DNA of 49,449 nt from an uncultured Lachnospiraceae bacterium (GCA_902777355.1 CACYTU010000038.1:1-49449), one strand, 5' to 3'. Shown: positions 33,224 to 42,190, counted from the first letter of the stretch. Notes: generated from the sequence alone by a model not told the origin. Made by a program: numbers and translations.

Positions 33224-34081
33224 TCAGATCCTGTCCTTTGTAAAGATTTCCATATGCTCGCGGGCTGTGGCCCTGATCGCGCGGGTCAGGTACCTGTCGA
33301 AACCGACGGGATCGAGCTTGTCCGGGAATTCGGTAAAATAAGCTTTACAGGTGTCGAGATAGGCGTGTTTGATGGCGGTCGATACGTTGACTTTTGCGCC
33401 GCCGTTCCGGATCAGTCTGCGGAAAGTCTCTTCGGACAGGCCGGTTCCGCCGTGGATCACGACCGGTGCCTCCACTGCTGTTTTCAGCTCCGCGACCAGA
33501 TTGAAATTGATCGTGGGCGTGCCGATATAGACCCCGTGTGCAGTGCCGATCGCCGGCGCATAGGCATCGATCCCGGATTCGCGGACAAAATAGATGGAAT
33601 CTTCAAGACCTGCAAGGGATGCGTCCTCAGCGGAGACCTTCACTGCATCTTCGACACCGACGATCCTGCCGAACTCACCCTCAACGTCCACACCCCTGCT
33701 GTGGGCATATTTTACGACTTCGCGGCAGCCGGCGATATTCTCCTCGAGGGAAAGTCTGGATCCGTCGTACATGACTGAATCCCAGCCGGCATCCACGCAC
33801 GCTTTGGCCAGTTCAATATCCTGACAGTGGTCCAGATGGATCAGCACATTTACAGATGCCTCTTCCGCGATCAGGCGGAGCATGGCTCCCAGCTTTGCGG
33901 GGCCGAACTCTTTTACTGTCACAACAGATGTCTGCAGGATGACCGGGACATCCAGTTCTGCGGCCGCCTGTACAACAGCGCTTGCGGACAAGTAGTTGAA
34001 AATATTGAAAGCGCCTACTGCATATCTGCCGGCCTTTGCCTGCTGCAGTTCCTCCAGAAATGTTTTCTTTTCCCTTTTCAC
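33224..34081 (-). CDS. class II (zinc) ketose-bisphosphate aldolase
   Basis: Cleaves or forms a ketose bisphosphate (fructose, tagatose or similar) through zinc. It has 285 residues. Motifs: AFNIFNYLSASAV near residue 24, HLDHC (82-86, catalytic Asp84 and zinc His), VEGEFGRIVG, AIGTAHGVYIG with a zinc His, VIHGGTGLSEE and NVSTAIKHAY. The length fits FbaA/GatY/KbaY, but the specificity residues do not let me decide; the usual HLDHG reads HLDHC. I chose GTG 34081, eight bases after GAGAGG; the frame remains open to 34231 but that part is repeat-like. Probably co-transcribed with the PHP gene. Confidence 0.92.
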   Translation of the reverse strand: MKREKKTFLEELQQAKAGRYAVGAFNIFNYLSASAVVQAAAELDVPVILQTSVVTVKEFGPAKLGAMLRLIAEEASVNVLIHLDHCQDIELAKACVDAGWDSVMYDGSRLSLEENIAGCREVVKYAHSRGVDVEGEFGRIVGVEDAVKVSAEDASLAGLEDSIYFVRESGIDAYAPAIGTAHGVYIGTPTINFNLVAELKTAVEAPVVIHGGTGLSEETFRRLIRNGGAKVNVSTAIKHAYLDTCKAYFTEFPDKLDPVGFDRYLTRAIRATAREHMEIFTKDRI

Positions 34082-34163
34082 CTTAAAACCTCTCTTTCTC
34101 CAATTACAAGATGTACGAACATACTCGAATAAATCACAGACACAAACATTACAGTACAGACCC

Positions 34164-34245
34164 CCTCGAATTCGAGGCGTTTTTGCGCGATTTTCAGCGC
34201 AAAAACCCGAGTGGAACGGCGTTCGCCCCATTCGCGAAGCGAATT
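34164..34245. other. palindromes between divergent genes
   Basis: CCTCGAATTCGAGG (34164-34177), GTTTTTGCGC/GCGCAAAAAC (34179-34206) and ATTCGCGAAGCGAAT (34231-34245) lie in the 307-base gap upstream of both the aldolase and the CmpB-like gene. Role unknown. Confidence 0.55.
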
Positions 34246-34281
34246 CAATCAGAAGGCGGCGTTTCTGGAAACGGCGGTCTC

Positions 34282-34290
34282 TGATATAAT
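34282..34290 (+). promoter_or_regulatory. extended -10 promoter for the CmpB-like gene
   Basis: TGATATAAT matches the extended -10 consensus, about 100 bases upstream of the gene. The -35 position (TTTCTG at 17 bases) is poor. Confidence 0.5.
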
Positions 34291-34388
34291 AAGAATGTTA
34301 TCACAGTGTGAGGACGCTGCGGAACTCCGGAATGTGTAAAGCACAAAGACGGCTGCAGCACTAAAGATCAACATATGAGGATAATTAC

Positions 34389-34931
34389 ATGGATTTATTA
34401 AACTTTCGGGAAATTGACAATCTCTGCTGCCTGAGCCTGCTTTTTGCGGGAGGGGGAATCGCGGGATGGATCTATGAAATGATTTTTTACCGCATCAATG
34501 ACGGTATGTTTGTACAGCGCGGGCAGGGGCTGGGACCCTGGCTTCCAATCTATGGATTCGGCTCTGTCTTCATATGCCTTCTGGCCATGCGCTTTCGGAA
34601 ATCCCCGGTGGCTGTTTTTCTGGTGAGCGCGGCGGTCAGCGGAATTCTTGAATTCCTGACCGGCTGGGTCCTGTTCCATTGCTTCGGAGGCCTTCGCCTG
34701 TGGGATTACAACACGGAGATCTGGAACTGGGGCAATATTGGCGGCTATATCTGTCTGCGCTCGATCCTGCTGTTTGCATTCGCGGGAGTTTTTCTGGTTT
34801 ATATTGCTGTCCCCACTGTCCAAAAACTTGCGGGCATGATTCCCGGGCCTCTTTTTCATCTGATCGGATTTGTGCCCGGAGTCCTGTTCCTCATCGATAT
34901 AGCGGGCGGCTATATCCTGCGCATCTGGTGA
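34389..34931 (+). CDS. CmpB-like (putative ABC-transporter type IV) membrane protein
   Basis: A 180-residue membrane protein resembling family PF06541. Hallmarks are GWIYEMIFYRI near residue 26, GPWLPIYGFGSVF near 49, the LEFLTGWVLFHCFGGLRLWDY stretch near 86 (first part hydrophobic), NIGGYICLRS, and five hydrophobic segments in all. The family is widespread in Lachnospiraceae and its function is not established. ATG 34389 follows GAGGAT by about six bases. It is convergent with the EEP hydrolase gene; a family B element lies between them. Confidence 0.82.
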   Translation: MDLLNFREIDNLCCLSLLFAGGGIAGWIYEMIFYRINDGMFVQRGQGLGPWLPIYGFGSVFICLLAMRFRKSPVAVFLVSAAVSGILEFLTGWVLFHCFGGLRLWDYNTEIWNWGNIGGYICLRSILLFAFAGVFLVYIAVPTVQKLAGMIPGPLFHLIGFVPGVLFLIDIAGGYILRIW

Positions 34932-34969
34932 ATTGCCTGAGTCTGCGTCATCTCCAGCATGCTGCGGAA

Positions 34970-35102
34970 GAGTGAAAAATATCGTCGATACGATATTTTT
35001 CACTCCAGATGTTTGTGCCGCGAGACGGCCCAAACATCCTGTGATTCCATCGGAGAAAACGCCTTCGCGTATTTCTCCTCGGGTGCCGCTCTTGAGAGCG
35101 GC
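34970..35102 (-). repeat. family B four-hairpin element, copy 2
   Basis: In - strand reading: GCCGCTC/GAGCGGC, GGAGAAA..TTTCTCC, GATGTTTG/CAAACATC and a 15-bp GAGTGAAAAATATCG stem. It matches copy 1 at 22621 in order and spacing. It lies downstream of the EEP gene. Confidence 0.88.
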
Positions 35103-35113
35103 ATGCTGCGGAA

Positions 35114-35231
35114 GAGTGAAAGCAAAGCACATATCTGCAGAGAAGGCTGCGCTTTCGCGCGGCCTCGGCAGTGAGTGAAAGCAAAGCACATATCTGCAGA
35201 GAAGGCTGCTGTTTAGCGCGGCAGCAATAGT
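35114..35231 (-). repeat. two 59-base direct repeats behind the EEP gene
   Basis: GAGTGAAAGCAAAGCACATA recurs at 35114 and 35173, each copy ending in a GC-rich variable tail. Between the EEP stop codon and the family B element. Confidence 0.85.
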
Positions 35232-35256
35232 GAGCGCATTACAGCAGATGACTGGA

Positions 35257-36348
35257 TTACTCCTCCCTTAAAATAAATTTCATTAGGACAGGGTTGTGGT
35301 CTGAATACTGGTATCCTGTCTCCATGTTCTGTACGAAAGTGCACTCGATATTATCCGAAATAATGAATCCGTCGAGAATGAAGACCAGGCTGTCTTCCGA
35401 GTAGGGAATGTTGGTGTAGCGCGAGGTGTGCATCATTCCCTCAGTGTAATTCGTGCATTTTGTGAATCCGTCCGGGATGATCTGATCGGGAAAAGGACTG
35501 CACCAGCTGTAGGACTCTGTGCTCTCAGGATTGAAATATTTATTTGAATCACCTGTAAAATCGTGGTTGAAATCGCCGGCGCACAGGACGTAATTGCCCT
35601 GTTTATATTCGCGCTGCATATCCTCGAAGAGCATTTGAAGCTGGGCATTTCCCTGGGCGGCATCTGTCCCGTAGGCAGACAGGTGCACATTGAAAATAAT
35701 CAGCTCTCTGCCGTTTTCAACCGGAATCCGGGAATAATTGTAGCAGCGGTCCAGGTCCAGAATTTTCCTGAAGCCTGTCGAGACCGGAAGGCTCCTGCGC
35801 AGAGAGAAAGTCATATCCAGCCGGCTCTGTGTCAGAAGCCCGGAATTGGACTTTCCGTGCGGGCAGCTGAAGGGGTACATCAGGTAGGCAGAATGGTAAT
35901 TCTGCGCGAAAACACTGTCCCACATGCCGGCTTTGTCAAACATACCGGTGATAATCTGCGACTCGTCCACATGCCAGCTCCTCGTGGAATCTGTGTCGAC
36001 TTCCTGAAAGAAGACGAGATCGGGGTCAAAGGAGAGAGCTGTCTGTGCTGTACCATCCACACACTCGAGGACACTTTCTTTGGAGCGGGCGCGGCTCTCT
36101 TTTCCGCCGTCCATGAAAAAAGTGAAATCCGCGGTGTAAGCGCCGAAGCCTATATTGTAGGTGACCGCAGTATATTCGCGGCCGGTCCGGGCGGCTTCCT
36201 CCGCCTTTCCCTGTACCTCCAGTTCGACATTGTCCTCGATCCGGCTGTATGTCAAAAAAACGAAGGCAACATAGGCGATGACCGCCAGCAGGGCGATGAT
36301 GAGTAAGCCGGCAGGAATGATTTTCCAATTGAATTTAGGACTGTTCAT
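35257..36348 (-). CDS. membrane-anchored endonuclease/exonuclease/phosphatase-family protein
   Basis: A 363-residue EEP-superfamily hydrolase held outside the cytoplasm by one N-terminal helix (IIPAGLLIIALLAVIAYVAF, residues 11-30). The catalytic domain shows the family set: AVTYNIGFGAY near 65, the metal Glu in FFQEVDTDS near 120, NVHLSAYG, GDFNHD near 260 and the final YSDHNPVL with catalytic His. This set fits metal-dependent phosphodiesterases or phosphatases; whether the substrate is nucleic acid, sugar phosphate or lipid cannot be told. AGGTG precedes ATG 36348 by six bases. No neighbour indicates a pathway. Confidence 0.88.
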   Translation of the reverse strand: MNSPKFNWKIIPAGLLIIALLAVIAYVAFVFLTYSRIEDNVELEVQGKAEEAARTGREYTAVTYNIGFGAYTADFTFFMDGGKESRARSKESVLECVDGTAQTALSFDPDLVFFQEVDTDSTRSWHVDESQIITGMFDKAGMWDSVFAQNYHSAYLMYPFSCPHGKSNSGLLTQSRLDMTFSLRRSLPVSTGFRKILDLDRCYNYSRIPVENGRELIIFNVHLSAYGTDAAQGNAQLQMLFEDMQREYKQGNYVLCAGDFNHDFTGDSNKYFNPESTESYSWCSPFPDQIIPDGFTKCTNYTEGMMHTSRYTNIPYSEDSLVFILDGFIISDNIECTFVQNMETGYQYSDHNPVLMKFILREE

Positions 36349-36623
36349 TTGTTCACCTGTTGTTTGTGAAAATAAATCGTATACGCTTTTTTTCGGAAAA
36401 TATACAGAAAATGCAATTTTTCAGACTTGCCCAGGTCAGGCCATGTCTTCGCAGAGCATATGGAAAAACCCATACCCGCGAAGCAAATACACCCTTAAAT
36501 TATAACACAGGAAAGCACATATGAGCCTGTGAGCTTTGCTTGTTACCGGAAACGTCATTACCGGGTCATTACCGGAAACCGGCGGGATCAGGAATACAAT
36601 CATCGTGAATATGATTACCGCAA

Positions 36624-36824
36624 ATGTGACTACCGCAGGCAAAATTACGGCAAATGCAATTATGCGAACATGACAACCGCAGGCACAATTACTGCAAATG
36701 CAATTACGCGAACATGACTGCCGCATACACAATTACTGCAAATGCAATTACGCGAACATGACTACCGCATACACAATTACTGCAAATGCAATTACGCGAA
36801 CATGATTACCGCATTTGCGATTAC
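36624..36824. repeat. 44-base tandem array upstream of the GH2 gene
   Basis: ACATGA starts recur at 36668, 36712, 36756 and 36800, exactly 44 bases apart, with a diverged unit from 36624. Units contain GCAAATGCAATTACGCGA and differ by only a few bases. The 590-base gap before GH2 holds little else; short TTACCGGAAAC repeats precede the array at 36540-36585. Confidence 0.92.
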
Positions 36825-36938
36825 TTTGAATAAAAATAAAAAAAATACGATTTTTACAAATATCCGGGCAGGCGAAATAACTTACTGAAGAAAACCTGAA
36901 ACCTGGAAAAAATCTGAAAAAATCTGGAGGATATAAAT

Positions 36939-39218
36939 ATGAGGATGAAAGACGCAATCGCATCGCTGCAGCTGGGCAGAAAAAAACAGGCTCCGGTGCG
37001 CCGGCTTTGTACGGTCTGGAGTGAACAGGCAGAGAACGGGCCGGATGCGGTGCCGCTTGCCGAATATCCCCGGCCTCAGTTCCGGCGGGCAGAATGGCAG
37101 TGTCTGAACGGATGGTGGGAATACAGCTTCCGGCAGGCAGGGGGACTGACCGGAAACCGGATCGCGAATTCGATTGGGGAACAGCCTGCGGCAGCGGCAG
37201 AGGGAAAGAATCACCATGACGAACAGCCTGCGGCAGCGGCAGAGGGAAAGAATCACCATGACGAACAGCCTGCAGGAGCGGCAGAGGGAAAGAATCACCT
37301 CGACGAACAGCCTGCAGGAGCGGCAGAGGGAAAGAATCACCTCGACGAACAGCCTGCAGGAGCGGCAGAGGGAAAGCTCCCAATCGATGAACAGCCTGTG
37401 GGAGCGGCAGAGGGAAAGATTCTGGTTCCTTTTTCTCCGGAGACGGTCCGTTCCGGTGTGGGACGAACTCTTCTGCCGGGACAGGAACTCTGGTATAGAA
37501 GAGAGATTGAAAATCTGTGGATTCCGAAAGGAAAAAGGCTTCTCCTGCATTTCGGCGGGGTGGATGAGCGATGCATGGTCTGGTGGAACGGCGTCAGAGT
37601 CGGCGTTCACAGGAACGGATATCTGGCTTTTTCTTTTGACGTGACAGAAGTGGCGCGCCCGGGGACTAATTTTCTGGAAGTCTGTGTACGGGATGATACG
37701 GACAGGGGAACAGCCTGCCGCGGAAAACAGACTCTTCAGCCCGGAGGGATGTACTATCATGCACAGAGTGGGATCTGGCAGACCGTCTGGCTGGAAACAG
37801 TTTCCGAAGAGTATCTTTCAGACTTGAGATTCACACCTCTCCTGGGGGAAAACTCCGTGGAAATGAAACTGCGCTTTTCCGGAGGTGCAGGCTCTGCAGG
37901 AGCAGATAAAAGCGGAGATTATACGGGGAGATCTTCAGGACAGCCTGGCGAAAGGAATTCGGCAGACTCTTCCGGAGAATCTCCCGCAGAGTCGGCCGCA
38001 AAGAATTCGACAGACACTTCAAAAAAATCTGTTGCAGAGAATTCAGCAGATTCTTCCCTGAGTCTTTCTGCAGAATTTCCTGCAGAGCAATTTGTCCGGA
38101 TCACAGTCTGTCCTCCCGTCATTTTAAAAAATGACATTGATATTACGGCTATGTCTGCCGGGGAGGATTCGGAAACCGCGAAGAATCCGGAAGGAAAAGT
38201 ATATGTTTTCCGCAAAAAGAGTACCATGAAAGTACGGATTCCGGTTTCCGGCCCGAGGCTGTGGAGCCCGGAGAGCCCCTGGCTTTATCCTGTCCGCATT
38301 GAATCCGGGGGAGACACAGTCGAGAGCTATTTCGCCATGCGCTCATTTGGCACAGGTACGGATGCGGCAGGCAGGCCCTGCCTTCTGCTCAACGGCGCCC
38401 CGTATTTTTTCCATGGAGTGCTTGATCAGGGCTACTGGCCGGAAAGCCTGATGACGCCGCCGGCGGACCAGGCCATGGTCTACGATATCACGCAGATGAA
38501 GGAACTCGGCTTCAATATGCTGCGCAAACATGTGAAGATCGAACCGGCAAGATGGTACTGGCACTGCGACCGGATCGGCATGGTGGTCTGGCAGGATATG
38601 GTCAACGGCGGAGGCCCTGTACACAAGATTCTGGAGACCTATCTGCCCACAATATTCCCGCCTCTGGGAAATCATTTTCCGGACAGACTATATCCGGTCC
38701 TGTCCAGGCAGGATGCCGGCGCCAGACGTCGTTTTGAAGCGGATCTGCGCCGCATGATCCGTCAGCTCTACAACTGCCCCTGCATTGGAATGTGGGTCCC
38801 TTTTAATGAAGGATGGGGGCAGTTTGACGCTCTCCGGATTGCGGATGAAGTGAAAAAAGAAGACCCCACCAGGCCTGTAGACCATGCCAGCGGATGGTTT
38901 GACCAGGGTGGGGGCGATGTGCGCAGCGTCCACAATTATTTCCGGCCCCTGACTGTGGAACCCGACAGACGTGCCTTTGTGCTCTCTGAGTACGGCGGCG
39001 CGGACTGCTCTATCCCCGGGCATTCCATGAGCGAGGAGGAATACGGGTATCAGAAGCTGGGAGAAGAGGAATTCCCCCATACCTTCCGGAAATTGATGGA
39101 GCAGATCCATGCACTGGCAGAGCAGGGCCTGGCCGGGGCTGTATATACACAGACCTCCGATATCGAGGAGGAAACCAACGGCCTGTTGACTTATGACAGG
39201 AAAGTGAGGAAAGCGTAA
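36939..39218 (+). CDS. glycoside hydrolase family 2 protein with two repeat-type insertions
   Basis: A 759-residue GH2-type glycosidase without signal peptide, so probably cytosolic. Order: sugar-binding jelly-roll domain (WSEQ, FRRAEWQCLNGWWEYSF; then LWYRREIENL, HFGGVDERCMVWWNGVRVG), Ig-like domain, TIM barrel. The acid/base is Glu624 in PFNEGWGQ and the nucleophile Glu684 in LSEYGG. Two insertions interrupt it: six 14-residue EQPAGAAEGKNHLD units at residues 81-160, and a Ser/Ala-rich stretch at about 325-385. Substrate is not decidable (beta-galactosidase, -glucuronidase or -mannosidase type). GGAGG precedes ATG 36939. The MATE gene follows after 56 bases. Confidence 0.9.
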   Translation: MRMKDAIASLQLGRKKQAPVRRLCTVWSEQAENGPDAVPLAEYPRPQFRRAEWQCLNGWWEYSFRQAGGLTGNRIANSIGEQPAAAAEGKNHHDEQPAAAAEGKNHHDEQPAGAAEGKNHLDEQPAGAAEGKNHLDEQPAGAAEGKLPIDEQPVGAAEGKILVPFSPETVRSGVGRTLLPGQELWYRREIENLWIPKGKRLLLHFGGVDERCMVWWNGVRVGVHRNGYLAFSFDVTEVARPGTNFLEVCVRDDTDRGTACRGKQTLQPGGMYYHAQSGIWQTVWLETVSEEYLSDLRFTPLLGENSVEMKLRFSGGAGSAGADKSGDYTGRSSGQPGERNSADSSGESPAESAAKNSTDTSKKSVAENSADSSLSLSAEFPAEQFVRITVCPPVILKNDIDITAMSAGEDSETAKNPEGKVYVFRKKSTMKVRIPVSGPRLWSPESPWLYPVRIESGGDTVESYFAMRSFGTGTDAAGRPCLLLNGAPYFFHGVLDQGYWPESLMTPPADQAMVYDITQMKELGFNMLRKHVKIEPARWYWHCDRIGMVVWQDMVNGGGPVHKILETYLPTIFPPLGNHFPDRLYPVLSRQDAGARRRFEADLRRMIRQLYNCPCIGMWVPFNEGWGQFDALRIADEVKKEDPTRPVDHASGWFDQGGGDVRSVHNYFRPLTVEPDRRAFVLSEYGGADCSIPGHSMSEEEYGYQKLGEEEFPHTFRKLMEQIHALAEQGLAGAVYTQTSDIEEETNGLLTYDRKVRKA
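37179..37418 (+). repeat. 42-base in-frame tandem repeat in the GH2 gene
   Basis: Units start at 37179, 37221, 37263, 37305, 37347 and 37389, each beginning GAACAGCCTG. The last two diverge at the end. Confidence 0.95.
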
Positions 39219-39263
39219 TGCCGGGCCGGAAGTCCGGTGATGAATGAACAGAAATAATGTAAA

Positions 39264-39335
39264 CAGCAGGGAATATGACATCAGAGGAAAAAAATATAAC
39301 AGCAGGGAGTAGGACATCAGAGGAAAAATATAAAC
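39264..39335 (+). repeat. 36-base duplication across the MATE start codon
   Basis: AGCAGGGA followed by GACATCAGAGGAAAAA occurs at 39265 and 39301. The first copy contains the ATG at 39275; in the second the same place reads AGG. Confidence 0.75.
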
Positions 39336-40894
39336 ATCAGGGAATGGAACAGCGCAGAAAGAACATATCAGAAGAGAAAAAGACAACTGAAGAAATGACA
39401 GCAGAAGAAATGACATCAGAGGAAATGACAGAAAAAGAAATGATCAGCAGGGAAGAAGACATCCCGAATCCTCCGGATCCGGAAAACGACACAGCAGGCA
39501 TGGCAAAAGAGACGGCGGAGGAGCAGATAAAAAAAGACCGCAGGATATATGTCCTGAGCGAGGAAAAACCGGTAAAGGCAGTGATCAGGCTGGGGGTGCC
39601 GCTGATCGCGGGCATGTTCATCATGGTTTTCTACAACATGGTTGACACCTTTTTTATCGGTCTGATGAGAGATGATTACCAGCTGGCGGCGGTCAACCTG
39701 GCCTATCCGGTCATGATGATCTCCATCGCAATCTCCAACATAGTCGGAACAGGCGCTTCGTCGCTCATAGCCAGAAGTCTTGGGGCAAAGCGGATGGACA
39801 GAGCATGCCGGACGCTCACAGCGGGATTCGAACTCACTGTGGTCAACAGTCTGGCTGTCACCTGTCTGGGAATGGCCTTTCTTCCTGCCATCGTAAAGGG
39901 GCTGGGCGCGCAGAGTAATACCTTTCTGTACACAGAACAATATACCCGGATCATTATTCTGGGAAGTCTGTTCACGATGGGAAATTATACATCCGGCCAG
40001 CTTCTGCGCAGCGAGGGTTCTGTGAAATACTCGGTTCTGGGGATGATTGCAGGCACGCTGGTAAATATCGTTTTGGATCCGGTCTTTATTTTCGGACTGA
40101 GACTGGAAATCCGGGGCGCTGCGATTGCCACGATCCTGGGAAATGCCGCGGGAATGGCCATTTCCCTGTGGCTGTACGCGGGCGGGAAGACTCTGCTGAA
40201 ACCCTCACTGCGGTTCCTGAAACCGGAAGGGAAAATCCTCGCGGAAATCTACTGGGTGGGCATCCCCGCATCGCTGGAGACTATGCTGACATCGGCGGCC
40301 TACATCGTCAATAATAATCTCGCTGTGGGATACGGGGAACTGACCGTGGCTGCTATGGGAATAGCCCAGAAGATCCTTTCCCTTGGCAATTATATTTACC
40401 AGGGATTTGCGGCAGGGACTCAGCCGCTGATGGGCTACAATTACGGCGCAGGTAATTACAGGAGGATGAAGGAAGCGTTGAAGGCGGGCATCATGGTCGT
40501 CAGCGGTACGGAACTCTGTGTCATGGCTTTCTGCGGACTGGCAGCGCCGCAGCTGATCGGCATCTTTACGGACTCACCCGAAGTGATCGCCACGGGCAGC
40601 AGAGTGCTGCGCACCATCATGTGTATCCTTCCGTTTGTGGGCGCGGTCTCCATGAGCAGGATGTCCTTCCAGGCAATGGGAAAACCGCAATATGCTTTTG
40701 TAATCACACTGGTGCGCCAGCTGGTGCTCTATGTGCCGCTTTTGCTGCTGCTGAACCGGATATTCGGTTTCGGCGGAATGATCTGGGCACAGCCCGTGAC
40801 AGAGATGATCATGATGGCCGTATCGGTATCACTTCTTCTGGGGATGATCACGAGGGAAGACAGGCGGAGACAACGGGAAGAGAGAACTGTATAA
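39275..40894 (+). CDS. MATE-family multidrug/metabolite exporter
   Basis: Cation-coupled efflux transporter of the inner membrane, 539 residues, about 12 helices from residue 100 on. Typical segments are VPLIAGMFIMVFYNMVDTFFIG, NIVGTGASSLIARSLGA and GIPASLETMLTSAAYIVNNN. The first 95 residues are a highly charged, repeat-derived extension (EEMTAEEMTSEEMTEKEM) not expected in MATE proteins. The true start could be an internal Met (39344, 39395 or 39500), since the conserved part begins near EEKPVKAVIRLG at 39562. ATG 39275 follows AGCAGGGA. Probably in one transcript with the GH2 gene; the substrate is unknown. Confidence 0.9.
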   Translation: MTSEEKNITAGSRTSEEKYKHQGMEQRRKNISEEKKTTEEMTAEEMTSEEMTEKEMISREEDIPNPPDPENDTAGMAKETAEEQIKKDRRIYVLSEEKPVKAVIRLGVPLIAGMFIMVFYNMVDTFFIGLMRDDYQLAAVNLAYPVMMISIAISNIVGTGASSLIARSLGAKRMDRACRTLTAGFELTVVNSLAVTCLGMAFLPAIVKGLGAQSNTFLYTEQYTRIIILGSLFTMGNYTSGQLLRSEGSVKYSVLGMIAGTLVNIVLDPVFIFGLRLEIRGAAIATILGNAAGMAISLWLYAGGKTLLKPSLRFLKPEGKILAEIYWVGIPASLETMLTSAAYIVNNNLAVGYGELTVAAMGIAQKILSLGNYIYQGFAAGTQPLMGYNYGAGNYRRMKEALKAGIMVVSGTELCVMAFCGLAAPQLIGIFTDSPEVIATGSRVLRTIMCILPFVGAVSMSRMSFQAMGKPQYAFVITLVRQLVLYVPLLLLLNRIFGFGGMIWAQPVTEMIMMAVSVSLLLGMITREDRRRQREERTV

Positions 40895-40987
40895 CACTCT
40901 TTTTACTCTTTTCTTTAATCTCCACAGTTTATTGTTTCTCTATGAAAACACAGTTTATTGTTTCTATGTGAAAAATGCCTGACAGAT

Positions 40988-41051
40988 GAAAAGCCCCTCA
41001 CAACAGTTCCGTGTGCTTCATTGACACCGGCACCATTGTGAGGGGCTTTTC
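40988..41051. terminator. two-way terminator with 16-bp stem
   Basis: GAAAAGCCCCTCACAA (40988-41003) pairs perfectly with 41036-41051; the 32-base loop holds an inner GTGT/ACAC hairpin. It serves the MATE gene (+) and the XRE gene (-). A duplicated ACAGTTTATTGTTTCT lies just before it. Confidence 0.88.
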
Positions 41052-41218
41052 AACATAAAGGGGGAGTATGAAAAATCTATTATATAAAGTGGGAGGTTTG
41101 ATAAAATGCAGCTGTTATCCTGGTCTTGAGCTGTTTGCGTCTTCCTTCCTCTTACATTAGTTATCATACAACATGATTCTAAAATCCCAATTCAGGAATT
41201 ATTAAATAAAAATAATAA

Positions 41219-41314
41219 ATCAAAAAAGGATGCATAAAATGGGACGCGGAGGAGTTTGACGGGCTGAATGCTCTGTATGAAATACACGGGAGCGGTCCGC
41301 AGAATGGAGAGTAA
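41219..41314 (+). pseudogene. possible short gene remnant
   Basis: In one frame an open stretch without ATG reads KWDAEEFDGLNALYEIHGSG and ends in TAA at 41312. Its composition is protein-like, but it lacks a start and ribosome site. The rest of 41052-41453 shows no feature. Confidence 0.25.
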
Positions 41315-41453
41315 ATGTGTATGAAACTCTGAAATACAGCGTTTCGCACAAACCGGCGCGCGAAAATTCCCCACAATCCTGCATGGTTGTGATTCTATGT
41401 GCCTCTGTTCTCAAAAGCCAGGGTATTTAACAAAAATAATTTAAAACCAATTC

Positions 41454-41831
41454 CTACTTATCTTTTCTTTTCTGCTTATCTTCGGGGATATTGTTTCCGC
41501 GGAGGGTCGTATACATATTCAGATAGGAGAGGAGCAGTTCTTTTTCATGAGCCATGCGCTCGTCGCTGCTGTCAAGGATCTGAAGCATTGAGGGCGGGAT
41601 CTTTGTCTCCGGCGGGGCGGACTCGCCCTTGATCAGATAGTCCAGCGTGCAGTCCAGGATCTTTGACGCTTCGGTCAGAAGATCTACAGAGAGCGCTGCC
41701 ACACCTCTCTCCGCATGACTGACGTGTTTGGTTGAGCAGTTCAGCCTTTCTGCCAGCTCTTCCTGTGTCATTCCCTTTGCTTTTCTGAGCGCGGCAATTC
41801 TCCTCCCTATTTCTTTATTCATAATGGCCAT
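41454..41831 (-). CDS. XRE-family transcriptional regulator
   Basis: A 125-residue Cro/C1-type repressor-like protein. The HTH spans about residues 8-65 (IGRRIAALRKAKGMTQEELAE, first part the dimer-side helix, then LNCSTKHVSHAERGVAALS). The C-terminal 50 residues are polar and helical (SSDERMAHEKELLLSYLNMY). ATG 41831 has GAGG nine bases upstream; ATG 41822 is also in frame. It stands alone between convergent and same-strand genes, so its target is not evident. A 12-bp inverted repeat upstream (41895-41940) could be an operator. Confidence 0.88.
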   Translation of the reverse strand: MAIMNKEIGRRIAALRKAKGMTQEELAERLNCSTKHVSHAERGVAALSVDLLTEASKILDCTLDYLIKGESAPPETKIPPSMLQILDSSDERMAHEKELLLSYLNMYTTLRGNNIPEDKQKRKDK

Positions 41832-41894
41832 ATCTCACTACCTCTTTGAAAGCCCCATATAAGGTACGAACCATGTAAAGATCTCTGATCACAG

Positions 41895-41940
41895 ATGCAG
41901 TTCCGGAAGCACTTGCTCGGTCTTCATGCCGGAACTGCAT
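41895..41940. promoter_or_regulatory. 12-bp inverted repeat upstream of the XRE gene
   Basis: ATGCAGTTCCGG (41895-41906) and CCGGAACTGCAT (41929-41940) with a 22-base centre that holds GAAG/CTTC. No T-run follows, so an operator or leader hairpin is more likely than a terminator. Confidence 0.5.
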
Positions 41941-42130
41941 TGATAATCTCCATCACATTGCTGCGGAAATGTGACTTTTTTCTTCAGCAGTCTTCATGAA
42001 AATTGCTGTCTGCAATTTCTTAAGATAAAGCAAAAAGAAGATTATTCTAAGAACCTGAGAGGTCTATTAGAGGTATGTAAAAGGTGTTGTTTTTTCCCGG
42101 GAATCAGGGGGGTGGGGCGAATGTGTGGAG

Positions 42131-42190
42131 CATTGCGGGAGCGCCAAAGCGCGAATGTAGATCATTGCGGGAGCGTCAAAGCGCGGAGCA
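42131..42190. repeat. two 32-base direct repeats
   Basis: CATTGCGGGAGCG followed by CAAAGCGCG at 42131 and 42163. Beyond the terminator of the MATE-GHKL gene. Confidence 0.75.

Noticed and set aside
34081-34231. N-terminal extension of the class II aldolase to 34231
   Set aside because: The added residues do not match the family and overlap palindromic DNA; GTG 34081 has a good ribosome site.
36624-36824. CRISPR array
   Set aside because: Units are contiguous and nearly identical over 44 bases, with no variable spacers and no cas genes.
36748-37760. - strand open frames with PLLQAVRRGDS-like repeats
   Set aside because: They are the reverse reading of the 42-base repeats in the GH2 gene.
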